From Liolophura sinensis (lineage: Eukaryota; Mollusca; Polyplacophora; Chitonida; Chitonidae): a stretch of 64,000 nucleotides of DNA. Below are positions 38,781 to 51,773 of the stretch, piece by piece. The notes beneath the pieces were generated by a model that worked only from the letters and a program-made list of their open reading frames with translations, was not told the origin of the DNA and ran no database searches. Within the stretch, counting starts at the first letter, position 1. Every line of letters begins with the position of its first letter. Position numbers and translations under genes: made by a program. Where the stretch lies: the NCBI RefSeq assembly GCF_032854445.1, contig NC_088305.1:16001606-16065605 (forward strand), given 5' to 3'.

Positions 38781-41510
38781 TGACCAGTGGCGATGTTACA
38801 TTGTAAATGTAGCCGATTTCAATTAGCATAAAGACCAGGCAAAAATCCAAAAGTGGAAAAACTGTTCCAATGCTGCTGGTAAGAGGCTAATCCGACGTAC
38901 TTTGTGACGAGAAATCGAATGGTGCAAACCGCGTTGCTGTCCGACCAATACTTTTGGCTGTAGCGACATATCAATGAGCATTTATTTAAAAAATAACGTG
39001 CCCAGCAACGGCTCTTACTCCATGGAAACCAAGGAAATTTGCAATTTTTCAACAGCTGGAGATGCCTGGCCCAATTGCGCATCTTTTGGCACCTTATTGA
39101 TGTGGGTGAGTGTTCAATTGTACATTTTACAGCAGACAATATCAAGTACCTTGTGTTTTTTATATACAAATGGTGTGGTTTTTCAACATGTAGATAAAGA
39201 CATTGAGTTTGTCTTCGACTTAGAAGTAAAAGAATTGCTGGATGAGTTAAATGGGCTTGGCCCAAAGATTTGACGTCTTCTGGGCTACCGAAGGGCACAT
39301 AACTTATAATCAAAAGTTGAATATAGTAATGACCAGTCGCGATGGTACGTTGTAAATGTAGCCGATTTCAATTAGCAAAAAGACCAGGCAAAAATCCAAA
39401 AGTGGAAAAACTGTTCCAATGTTGCTGGTAAGAGCCTAATCCGACGTACTTTGTGACGAGAAATCGAATGGTGCAAACCGCGTTGCTCTCCGACCAATAC
39501 TTTTGGCTGTAGCGACAATTGAATGAGCATTTATGTGAAAATCACGTGCCCAACAACGGCTCTTACTCCATGGAAACCAAGGAAATTTGCAATTTTTCAA
39601 CAGCTGGAGATGCCTGGCCCAATTGCGCATCTTTGGCACCTTATTGATGTGGGTCAGTGTTCAATTGTACTTTTTACAGCAGACTGTATCAAGTACCTTG
39701 TGTTTTTTATATACAAATGGTGTGGTTTTTTAACATGTAGATAAAGACATTGAGTTTGTCTTTCACTTAGAAGTAAAACAGTTGCTGGATGAGTTAAATG
39801 GGCTTGGCCCAAAGATTTGACGTCTTCTGGGCTACCGAAGGGCACATAACTTATAATCAAAAGTTAAATATAGCAATGATCAGTCGCGATGGTACATAGT
39901 AAATGTAGCCAATTTCAATTAGCAAAAAGATCAGGCAAAAATCCAAAAGTGGAAAAACTGTTTAAATGCTGCTGGTAAGAGGCTAATCCGACGTACTTTG
40001 TGACGAGAAATCAAATGGTGCAAACTGCGTTGCTCTCCGACCAATACTTTTGGCTGTAGCGTCAATTGAATGAGCATTTATGTGAAAATCACGTGCCCAG
40101 CAACGGCTCTTACTCCATGGAAGCCAATTAAATTTGCAATTTTTCAACAGCTGGAGATGCCTGGCCCAATTGCGCATCTTTTGGCACCTTATTGATGTGG
40201 GTCAGTGTTCAATTCTACTTTTTACAGCAGACTGTATCAAGTACAAATATTTGTTTTTTATATACAAATGGTGTGGTTTTTCAACATGTAGATAAAGACA
40301 TTGAGTTTGTCTTTCACTTAGAAGTAAAACAACTGCTGGATGAGTTAAATGGGCTTGGCCCAAAGATTTGACGTCTTCTGGGCTACCGAAGGGAACATAA
40401 CTTATAATCAAAAGTTGAATATAGTAATGACCAGTCGCGATGGTACATTGTAAATGTAGCCGATTTCAATTAGCAAAAAGACCAGGCAAAAGTCCAACAG
40501 TAAAAAAACTGTTCCAATGCTGCTGGTAAGAGGCTACTCCGACGTACTTTGTGACGAGAAATCGAATGGTGCAAACTGCGTTGCTCTCCGACCAATACTT
40601 TTGGCTGTAGCGACATATGAATGAGCATTTATGTGAAAATCACGTGCCCAACAACGGCTCTTACTCCATGGAAACCAAGGAAATTTGCAATTTTTCAAAC
40701 GCTGGAGATGAACGGCCCAATTCCGCATCTTTTGGCACCTTATTGATGTGGGTCAGTGTTCAATTGTACTTTTTACAGCAGACTGTATCAAGTACCTTGT
40801 GTTTTTTATATACAAATGGTGTGGTTTTTTAACATGTAGATAAAGACATTGAGTTTGTTTTCGACTTAGAAGTAAGACAATTGCTGGATGAGTTAAATGG
40901 GCTTGGCCCAAAGATTTGACGTCTTCTGGGCTACCGAAGGGCACATAACTTATAATCAAAAGTTGAATATAGTAATGACCAGTCGCGATGGTACGTTGTA
41001 AATGTAGCCGATTTCAATAAGCAAAAAGACCAGGCAAAAATCCAAAAGTGGAAAAACTGTTCCAATGCTGCTGGTAAGAGGCTAATCCGACGAATTTTGT
41101 GACGAGAAATCGAATGGTGCAAACCGCGTTGCTGTCCGACCAATACTTTTGGCTGTAGCGACAATTGAATGAGAATTTATGTGAAAATCACGTGCCCAGC
41201 AACGGCTCTTACTCCATGGAAACCAAGGAAATTTGCAATTTTTCAACAGCTGGAGATGCCTGGCCCAATTGCGCATCTTTTGGCACCTTATTGATGTGGG
41301 TGAGTGTTTAATTGTACTTTTTACAGCAGACTGTATCAAGTACCTTGTGTTTTTTATATACAAATGGTGTGGTTTTTCAACATGTAGATAAAGACATTGA
41401 GTTTGTCTTCGACTTAGAAGTAAAACAATTGCTGGATGAGTTAAATGGGCTTGGCCCAAAGATTTAACGTCTTCTGGGCTACCGAAGGGCACATAACTTA
41501 TAATTAAAAG
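38781..41510 (+). repeat. 12-mer block, copy 1 left part (partner about 45370-48100)
   Basis: Marker variants recur in order at offset 6588-6594: GCATAAAGACC, GACATATCAATGAGC, ACATTTTACAGCAGACAAT, ACAAATATTTG, CAACAGTAAAAAAAC, TTTCAAACGCTGG and ATAATTAAAAG. The offset wanders by a few bases because the partner carries many one-base indels, while this copy is mostly clean. Confidence 0.88.
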
Positions 41511-41559
41511 TTGAATATAATAATGACCAGTGGCGATGGTACGTTGTGAATTTAGCCGA

Positions 41560-44500
41560 TTTCAATTAGCAAAAAGACCAGGCAAAAATCCAAAAGTGGA
41601 AAAACTGTTCCAATGCTGCTGGTAAGAGGCTACTCCGACGTACTTTGTGACGAGAAATCGAATGGTGCAAACCGCGTTGATCTCCGACCAATACTTTTGG
41701 CTGTAGCGACAATTGAATGAGCATTTATGTGAAAATCACGTGCCCAGCAACGGCTCTTACTCCATGGAAACCAAGGAAATTTGCAATTTTTCAACAGCTG
41801 GAGATGCCTGGCCCAATGCCGCATCTTTTGGCACCTTATTGATGTGGGTCAGTGTTCAATTGTACTTTTTACAGCAGACTGTATCAAGTACCTTGTGTTT
41901 TTTATATACAAATGGTGTGGTTTTTTAACATGTAGATAAAGACATTGAGTTTGTCTTTCACTTAGAAGTAAACCAGTTGCTGGATGAGTTAAATGGGCTT
42001 GGCCCAAAGATTTGACGTCTTCTAGTCTATCGAAGGGCACATAACTTATAATCAAAAGTTAAATATAGCAATGACCAGTCGCGATGGTACATAGTAAATG
42101 TAGCCGATTTCAATTAGCAAAAAGATCAGGCAAATATCCAAAAGTGGAAAAACTGTTTAAATGCTGCTGGTAAGAGGCTCATCCGACGTACTTTGTGACG
42201 AGAAATCAAATGGTGCAAACTGCGTTGCTCTCCGACCAATACTTTTGGCTGTAGCGACAATTGAATGAGCATTTATGTGAAAATCACGTGCCCAGCAACG
42301 GCTCTTACTCCATGGAAACCAAGGAAATTTGCAATTTTTCAACAGCTGGAGATGCCTGGCCCAATTGCGCATCTTTTGGCACCTTATTGATGTGGGTCAG
42401 TGTTCAATTCTACTTTTTACAGCAGACTGTATCAAGTACAAGTATTTGTTTTTTATATACAAATGGTGTGGTTTTTCAACATGTAGATAAAGACATTGAG
42501 TTTGTTTTCCACTTAGAAGTAAAACAATTGCTGGATGAGTTAAATGGGCTTGACCCAAAGATTTGACGTCTTCTGTGCTACCGAAGGGCACATAACTTAT
42601 AATCAAAAGTTGACTATAGTAATGACCAGTCGCGATGTTACATTGTAAATGTAGCCGATTTCAATTAGCAAAAAGACCAGGCAAAAATCCAAAAGTGGAA
42701 AAACTGTTCCAATGCTGCTGGTAAGAGGCTAATCCGACGAATTTTGTGACGAGAAATCGAATGGTGCAAACCGCGTTGCTGTCCGACCAATACTTTTGGC
42801 TGTAGCGACAATTGAATGAGAATTTATGTGAAAATCACATGCCCAGCAACGGCTCTTACTCCATGGAAACCAAGGAAATTTGCAATTTTTCAACAGCTGG
42901 AGATGCCTGGCCCAATTGCGCATCTTTTGGCACCTTATTGATGTGGGTCAGTGTTCAATTGTACTTTTAACAGCAGACTGTATCAAGTACCTTGTGTTTT
43001 TTATATACAAATGGTGTGGTTTTTCAACATGTAGATAAAGACATTGAGTTTGTCTTCGACTTAGAAGTAAAACAATTGCTGGATGAGTTAAATGGGCTTG
43101 GCCCAAAGATTTGACGTCTTCTGGGCTACCGAAGGGCACATAACTTATAATCAAAAGTTGAATATAATAATGACCAGTGGCGATGGTACGTTGTGAATTT
43201 AGCCGATTTCAATTAGCAAAAAGATCAGGCAAAAATCCAAAAGTGGAAAAACTGTTCCAATGCTGCTGGTAAGAGGCTAATCCGACGTACTTTGTGACGA
43301 GAAATCGAATGGTGCAAACCGCGTTGCTGTCCGACCAATACTTTTGGCTGTAGCGACAATTGAATGAGCATTTATGTAAAAAATCACGTGCCTAGCAACG
43401 GCTCTTACTCCATGGAAACCAAGGAAATTTGCAATTTTTCAACAGCTGGAGATGCCTGGCCCAATTCTGCATCTTTTGGCACCTTATTGATGTGGGTCAG
43501 TATTCACTTGTACTTTTTACAGCAGACTGTATGAAGTACCTTGTGTTTTTTATATACAAATGGTGTGGTTTTTCAACATGTAGATAAAGACATTGAGTTT
43601 GTTTTCCACTTAGAAGTAAGACAATTGCTGGATGAGTTAAATGGGCTTGGCCGAAAGATTTGACGTCTTCTGGGCTACCGAAGGGCACATAACTTATAAT
43701 CAAAAGTTGAATATAGTAATGACCAGTCGAGATGGTACATTGTAAATGTAGCCGATTTCAATTAGCAAAAAGACCAGGCAAAAATCCAAAAGTGGAAAAA
43801 CTGTTCCAATGCTGCTGGTAAGAGGCTAATCCGACGTACTTTGTGACGAGAAATCGAATGGTGCAAACCGCGTTGCTGTCCGACCAATACTTTTGGCTGT
43901 AGCGACAATTGAATGAGCATTTATGTGAAAATCACGTGCCCAACAATGGCTCTTACTCCATGGAAACCAAGGAAATTTGCAATTTTTCAACAGCTGCAGA
44001 TGCCTGGCCCAATGCCGCAACTTTTGGCACTTTATTGATGTGGGTCAGTGTTCAATTGTACTTTTTACAGCAGACTGTATGAAGTACCTTGTGTTTTTTA
44101 TATACAAATGGTGTGGTTTTTTAACATGTAGATAAAGACATTGAGTTTGTCTTTCACTTAGAAGTAAACCAGTTGCTGGATGAGTTAAATGGGCTTGGCC
44201 CAAAGATTTGACGTCTTCTAGTCTATCGAAGGGCACATAACTTATAATCAAAAGTTAAATATAGCAATGACCAGTCGCGATGGTACATAGTAAATGTAGC
44301 CGATTTCAATTAGCAAAAAGATCAGGCAAAAGTCCAAAAGTGGCAAAACTATTTAAATGCTGCTGGTAAGAGGCTAATCCGACGTACTTTGTGACGAGAA
44401 ATCAAACGGTGCAAACTGCGTTGCTCTCCGACCAATACTTTTGGCTGTAGCGACAATTGAATGAGCATTTATGTGAAAATCACGTGCCCAGCAACGGCTC

Positions 44501-44634
44501 TTACTCCATGAAAACCAATTAAATTTGCAATTTTTCAACAGCTGGAGATGCCTGGCCCAATTGCGCATCTTTTGGCACCTTATTGATGTGGGTCAGTGTT
44601 CAATTCTACTTTTTACAGCAGACTGTATCAAGTA
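41560..44634 (+). repeat. 12-mer block, copy 1 right part (partner 48699-51773, offset 7139)
   Basis: Over about 3.07 kb the offset stays constant at 7139, so I see no net length change. Scattered substitutions separate the copies (for example near 41750, 42839, 42967, 44000 and 51361). Shared markers include AGTCTATCG, CAAATATCC, TTGACCCAAAG, GTTGACTATAG, CGACGAATTTTG, GTAAAAAATCACG and GTGGCAAAACTA. The match ends at 44635, where this copy has the long AAGTATTTG form and the partner has CTTGTG. Confidence 0.9.
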
Positions 44635-45369
44635 CAAGTATTTGTTTTTTATATACAAATGGTGTGGTTTTTCAACATGTAGATATTGAAATTGAGTTTG
44701 TTTTCGACTTAGAAGTAAAACAATAGCTGGATGAGTTAAATGGGCTTGACCCAAAGATTTGACGTCTTCTGTGCTACCGAAGGGCACATAACTTATAATC
44801 AAAAGTTGACTATAGTAATGACCAGTCGCGATGTTACATTGTAAATGTAGCCGATTTCAATTAGCAAAAAGACCAGGCAAAAATCCAAAAGTGGAAAAAC
44901 TGTTCCAATGCTGCTGGTAAGAGGCTAATCCGACGAATTTTGTGACGAGAAATCGAATGGTGCAAACCGCGTTGATCTCCGACCAATACTTTTGGCTGTA
45001 GCGACAATTGAATGAGCATTTATGTGAAAATCACGTGCCCAGCAACGGCTCTTACTCCATGGAAACCAAGGAAATTTGCAATTTTTCAACAGCTGGAGAT
45101 GCCTGGCCCAATTGCGCATCTTTTGGCACCTTATTGATGTGGGTCAGTGTTCAATTCTACTTTTTACAGCAGACTGTATCAAGTACAAGTATTTGTTTTT
45201 TATATACAAATGGTGTGGTTTTTCAACATGTAGATAAAGACATTGAGTTTGTTTTCCACTTAGAAGTAAAACAATTGCTGTATGAGTTAAATGGGCTTGG
45301 CCCAAAGATTTGACGTCATCTGTGCTACCGAAGGGCACATAACTTATAATCAAAAGTTGAATATAGTAA

Positions 45370-48300
45370 TGACCAGTGGCGATGTTACATTGTAAATGTA
45401 GCCGATTTCAATTAGCATAAAGACCAGGCAAAAATCCAAAAGTGGAAAAACTGTTCCAATGCTGCTGGTAAGAGGCTAATCCGACGTACTTTGTGACGAG
45501 AAATCGAATGGTGCAAACCGCGTTGCTGTCCGACCAATACTTTTGGCTGTAGCGACATATCAATGAGCATTTATTTGAAAATCACGTGCCCAGCAACGGC
45601 TCTTACTCCATGGAAACCAAGGAAATTTGCAATTTTTCAACAGCTGGAGATGCCTGGCCCAATTGCGCATCTTTTGGCACCTTATTGATGTGGGTGAGTG
45701 TTCAATTGTACATTTTACAGCAGACAATATCAAGTACCTTGTGTTTTTTATATACAAATGGTGTGGTTTTTCAACATGTAGATAAAGACATTGAGTTTGT
45801 CTTCGACTTAGAAGTAAAAGAATTGCTGGATGAGTTAAATGGGCTTGGCCCAAAGATTTGACGTCTTCTGGGCTACCGAAGGGCACATAACTTATAATCA
45901 AAAGTTGAATATAGTAATGACCAGTGGCGATGGTACGTTGTAAATGTAGCCGATTTCAATTAGCAAAAAGACCAGGCAAAAATCCAAAAGTGGAAAAACT
46001 GTTCCAATGTAGCTGGTAAGAGGCTAATCCGACGTACTTTGTGACGAGAAATCGAATGGTGCAAACCGCGTTGCTCTCCGACCAATACTTTTGGCTGTAG
46101 CGACAATTGAATGAGCATTTATGTGAAAATCACGTGCCCAACAACGGCTCTTACTCCATGGAAACCAAGGAAATTTGCAATTTTTCAACAGCTGGAGATG
46201 CCTGGCCCAATTGCGCATCTTTTGGCACCTTATTGATGTGGGTCAGTGTTCAATTGTACTTTTTACAGCAGACTGTATCAAGTACCTTGTGTTTTTTATA
46301 TACAAATGGTGTGGTTTTTTAACATGTAGATAAAGACATTGAGTTTGTCTTTCACTTAGAAGTAAAACAGTTGCTGATGAGTTAAATGGGCTTGGCCCAA
46401 AGATTTGACGTCTTCTGGGCTACCGAAGGGCACATAACTTATAATCAAAAGTTAAATATAGCAATGATCAGTCGCGATGGTACATAGTAAATGTAGCCAA
46501 TTTCAATTAGCAAAAAGATCAGGCAAAAATCCAAAAGTGGAAAAAACTGTTTAAATGCTGCTTGGTAAGAGGCTAATCCGACGTACTTTGTGACGAGAAA
46601 TCAAATGGTGCAAACTGCGTTGCTCTCCGACCAATACTTTTGGCTGTAGCGTCAATTGAATGAGCATTTATGTGAAAATCACGTGCCCAGCAACGGCTCT
46701 TACTCCATGGAAGCCAATTAAATTTGCAATTTTTCAACAGCTGGAGATGCCTGGCCCAATTGCGCATCTTTGGCACCTTATTGATGTGGGTCAGTGTTCA
46801 ATTCTACTTTTTACAGCAGACTGTATCAAGTACAAATATTTGTTTTTTATATACAAATGGTGTGGTTTTTCAACATGTAGATAAAGACATTGAGTTTGTC
46901 TTTGACTTAGAAGTAAAACAACTGCTGGATGAGTTAAATGGGCTTGGCCCAAAGATTTGACGTCTTCTGGGCTACCGAAGGAACATAACTTATAATCAAA
47001 AGTTGAATATAGTAATGACCAGTCGCGATGGTACATTGTAAATGTAGCCGATTTCAATTAGCAAAAAGACCAGGCAAAAGTCCAACAGTAAAAAAACTGT
47101 TCCAATGCTGCTGGTAAGAGGGCTACTCCGACGTACTTTGTGACGAGAAATCGAATGGTGCAAACCGCGGTGCTCTCTGACCAATACTTTGGCTGTAGCG
47201 ACATATGAATGAGCATTTATGTGAAAATCACGTGCCCAACAACGGCTCTTACTCCATGGAAACCAAGGAAATTTGCAAATTTTCAAACGCTGGAGATGCC
47301 GGCCCAATTCCGCATCTTTTGGCACCTTATTGATGTGGGTCAGTGTTCAATTGTACTTTTTACAGCAGACTGTATCAAGTACCTTGTGTTTTTTTATATA
47401 CAAATGGTGTGGTTTTTTAACATGTAGATAAAGACATTGAGTTTGTTTTCGACTTAGAAGTAAGACAATTGCTGGATGAGTTAAATGGGCTTGGCCCAAA
47501 GATTTGACGTCTTCTGGGCTACCGAAGGGCACATAACTTATAATCAAAAGTTGAATATAGTAATGACCAGTCGCGATGGTACGTTGTAAATGTAGCCGAT
47601 TTCAATAAGCAAAAAGACCAGGCAAAATCCAAAAGTGGAAAAAACTGTTCCAATGCTGCTGGTAAGAGGCTAATCCGACGAATTTTGTGACGAGAAATCG
47701 AATGGTGCAAACCGCGTTGCTGTCCGACCAATACTTTTGGCTGTAGCGACAATTGAATGAGAATTTATGTGAAAATCACGTGCCCAGCAACGGCTCTTAC
47801 TCCATGGAAACCAAGGAAATTTGCAATTTTTCAACAGCTGGAGATGCCTGGCCCAATTGCGCATCTTTTGGCACCTTATTGATGTGGGTGAGTGTTTAAT
47901 TGTACTTTTTACAGCAGACTGTATCAAGTACCTTGTGTTTTTTATATACACAAATGGTGTGGTTTTTCAACATGTAGATAAAGACATTGAGTTTGTCTTC
48001 GACTTAGAAGTAAAACAATTGCTGGATGAGTTAAATGGGCTTGGCCCAAAAGATTTAACGTCTTCTGGGCTACCGAAGGGCACATAACTTATAATTAAAA
48101 GTTGAATATAATAATGACCAGTGGCGATGGTACGTTGTGAATTTAGCCGATTTCAATTAGCAAAAAGACCAGGCAAAAATCCAAAAGTGGAAAAACTGTT
48201 CCAATGCTGCTGGTAAGAGGCTAATCCGACGTACTTTGTGACGAGAAATCGAATGGTGCAAACCGCGTTGCTCTCCGACCAATACTTTTGGCTGTAGCGA

Positions 48301-51300
48301 CAATTGAATGAGCATTTATGTGAAAATCACGTGATTAGCAACGGCTCTTACTCCATGGAAACCAAGGAAATTTGCAATTTTTCAACAGCTGGAGATGCCT
48401 GGCCCAATTCCGCATCTTTTGGCACCTTATTGATGTGGGTCAGTATTCACTTGTACTTTTTACAGCAGACTGTATGAAGTACCTTGTGTTTTTTATATAC
48501 AAATGGTGTGGTTTTTCAACATGTAGATAAAGACATTGAGTTTGTTTTCCACTTAGAAGTAAGACAACTGCTGGATGAGTTAAATGGGCTTGGCCCAAAG
48601 ATTTGACGTCTTCTGGGCTACCGAAGGGCACATAACTTATAATCAAAAGTTGAACATAGTAATGACCAGTCGCGATGGTACGTTGTAAATGTAGCCGATT
48701 TCAATTAGCAAAAAGACCAGGCAAAAATCCAAAAGTGGAAAAACTGTTCCAATGCTGCTGGTAAGAGGCTACTCCGACGTACTTTGTGACGAGAAATCGA
48801 ATGGTGCAAACCGCGTTGATCTCCGACCAATACTTTTGGCTGTAGCGACAATTGAATGAGCATTTATGTGAAAATCACGTGCCCGACAATGGCTCTTACT
48901 CCATGGAAACCAAGGAAATTTGCAATTTTTCAACAGCTGGAGATGCCTGGCCCAATGCCGCAACTTTTGGCACCTTATTGATGTGGGTCAGTGTTCAATT
49001 GTACTTTTTACAGCAGACTGTATCAAGTACCTTGTGTTTTTTATATACAAATGGTGTGGTTTTTTAACATGTAGATAAAGACATTGAGTTTGTCTTTCAC
49101 TTAGAAGTAAACCAGTTGCTGGATGAGTTAAATGGGCTTGGCCCAAAGATTTGACGTCTTCTAGTCTATCGAAGGGCACATAACTTATAATCAAAAGTTA
49201 AATATAGCAATGACCAGTCGCGATGGTACATAGTAAATGTAGCCGATTTCAATTAGCAAAAAGATCAGGCAAATATCCAAAAGTGGAAAAACTGTTTAAA
49301 TGCTGCTGGTAAGAGGCTCATCCGACGTACTTTGTGACGAGAAATCAAATGGTGCAAACTGCGTTGCTCTCCGACCAATACTTTTGGCTGTAGCGACAAT
49401 TGAATGAGCATTTATGTGAAAATCACGTGCCCAGCAACGGCTCTTACTCCATGGAAACCAAGGAAATTTGCAATTTTTCAACAGCTGGAGATGCCTGGCC
49501 CAATTGCGCATCTTTTGGCACCTTATTGATGTGGGTCAGTGTTCAATTCTACTTTTTACAGCAGACTGTATCAAGTACAAGTATTTGTTTTTTATATACA
49601 AATGGTGTGGTTTTTCAACATGTAGATAAAGACATTGAGTTTGTTTTCCACTTAGAAGTAAAACAATTGCTGGATGAGTTAAATGGGCTTGACCCAAAGA
49701 TTTGACGTCTTCTGTGCTACCGAAGGGCACATAACTTATAATCAAAAGTTGACTATAGTAATGACCAGTCGCGATGTTACATTGTAAATGTAGCCGATTT
49801 CAATTAGCAAAAAGACCAGGCAAAAATCCAAAAGTGGAAAAACTGTTCCAATGCTGCTGGTAAGAGGCTAATCCGACGAATTTTGTGACGAGAAATCGAA
49901 TGGTGCAAACCGCGTTGCTGTCCGACCAATACTTTTGGCTGTAGCGACAATTGAATGAGAATTTATGTGAAAATCACGTGCCCAGCAACGGCTCTTACTC
50001 CATGGAAACCAAGGAAATTTTCAATTTTTCAACAGCTGGAGATGCCTGGCCCAATTGCGCATCTTTTGGCACCTTATTGATGTGGGTCAGTGTTCAATTG
50101 TACTTTTTACAGCAGACTGTATCAAGTACCTTGTGTTTTTTATATACAAATGGTGTGGTTTTTCAACATGTAGATAAAGACATTGAGTTTGTCTTCGACT
50201 TAGAAGTAAAACAATTGCTGGATGAGTTAAATGGGCTTGGCCCAAAGATTTGACGTCTTCTGGCCTACCGAAGGGCACATAACTTATAATCAAAAGTTGA
50301 ATATAATAATGACCAGTGGCGATGGTACGTTGTGAATTTAGCCGATTTCAATTAGCAAAAAGACCAGGCAAAAATCCAAAAGTGGAAAAACTGTTCCAAT
50401 GCTGCTGGTAAGAGGCTAATCCGACGTACTTTGTGACGAGAAATCGAATGGTGCAAACCGCGTTGCTCTCCGACCAATACTTTTGGCTGTAGCGACAATT
50501 GAATGAGCATTTATGTAAAAAATCACGTGCCTAGCAACGGCTCTTACTCCATGGAAACCAAGGAAATTTGCAATTTTTCAACAGCTGGAGATGCCTGGCC
50601 CAATTCTGCATCTTTTGGCACCTTATTGATGTGGGTCAGTATTCACTTGTACTTTTTACAGCAGACTGTATGAAGTACCTTGTGTTTTTTATATACAAAT
50701 GGTGTGGTTTTTCAACATGTAGATAAAGACATTGAGTTTGTTTTCCACTTAGAAGTAAGACAATTGCTGGATGAGTTAAATGGGCTTGGCCGAAAGATTT
50801 GACGTCTTCTGGGCTACCGAAGGGCACATAACTTATAATCAAAAGTTGAATATAGTAATGACCAGTCGAGATGGTACATTGTAAATGTAGCCGATTTCAA
50901 TTAGCAAAAAGACCAGGCAAAAATCCAAAAGTGGAAAAACTGTTACAATGCTGCTGGTAAGAGGCTAATCCGACGTACTTTGTGACGAGAAATCGAATGG
51001 TGCAAACCGCGTTGCTGTCCGACCAATACTTTTGGCTGTAGCGACAATTGAATGAGCATTTATGTGAAAATCACGTGCCCAACAATGGCTCTTACTCCAT
51101 GGAAACCAAGGAAATTTGCAATTTTTCAACAGTTGGAGATGCCTGGCCCAATGCCGCAACTTTTGGCACTTTATTGATGTGGGTCAGTGTTCAATTGTAC
51201 TTTTTACAGCAGACTGTATGAAGTACCTTGTGTTTTTTATATACAAATGGTGTGGTTTTTTAACATGTAGATAAAGACATTGAGTTTGTCTTTCACTTAG

Positions 51301-51773
51301 AAGTAAACCAGTTGCTGGATGAGTTAAATGGGCTTGGCCCAAAGATTTGACGTCTTCTAGTCCATCGAAGGGCACATAACTTATAATCAAAAGTTAAATA
51401 TAGCAATGACCAGTCGCGATGGTACATAGTAAATGTAGCCGATTTCAATTAGCAAAAAGATCAGGCAAAAGTCCAAAAGTGGCAAAACTATTTAAATGCT
51501 GCTGGTAAGAGGCTAATCCGACGTACTTTGTGACGAGAAATCAAACGGTGCAAACTGCGTTGCTCTCCGACCAATACTTTTGGCTGTAGCGACAATTGAA
51601 TGAGCATTTATGTGAAAATCACGTGCCCAGCAACGGCTCTTACTCCATGAAAACCAATTAAATTTGCAATTTTTCAACAGCTGGAGATGCCTGGCCCAAT
51701 TGCGCATCTTTTGGCACCTTATTGATGTGGGTCAGTGTTCAATTCTACTTTTTACAGCAGACTGTATCAAGTA
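45370..51773 (+). repeat. 12-mer block, copy 2, with one extra monomer
   Basis: Bases 45370-48100 correspond to 38781-41510, and 48699-51773 correspond to 41560-44634. Between them, at about 48250-48760, lies one extra monomer (phase point 48440) that resembles the TATTCACTTG copies such as 43497. The offset therefore jumps from 6588 to 7139. Its left part is rich in one-base indels. Confidence 0.87.
46370..48060 (+). other. Indel-rich pocket of the array (second 12-mer copy)
   Basis: Compared with its partner 39780-41470, this stretch differs mainly by one- or two-base indels: GCTGATGAG near 46373, GGAAAAAACTG near 46550, GCTTGGTAAG near 46560, CATCTTTGGC near 46767, GAAGGAACAT near 46977, GAGGGCTAC near 47117, ATACTTTGGC near 47185, seven T near 47390, ATACACAAATGG near 47947 and CCCAAAAGA near 48046. 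The neighbouring stretch 48699-51773 shows no net length change against its own partner. Confidence 0.65.
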
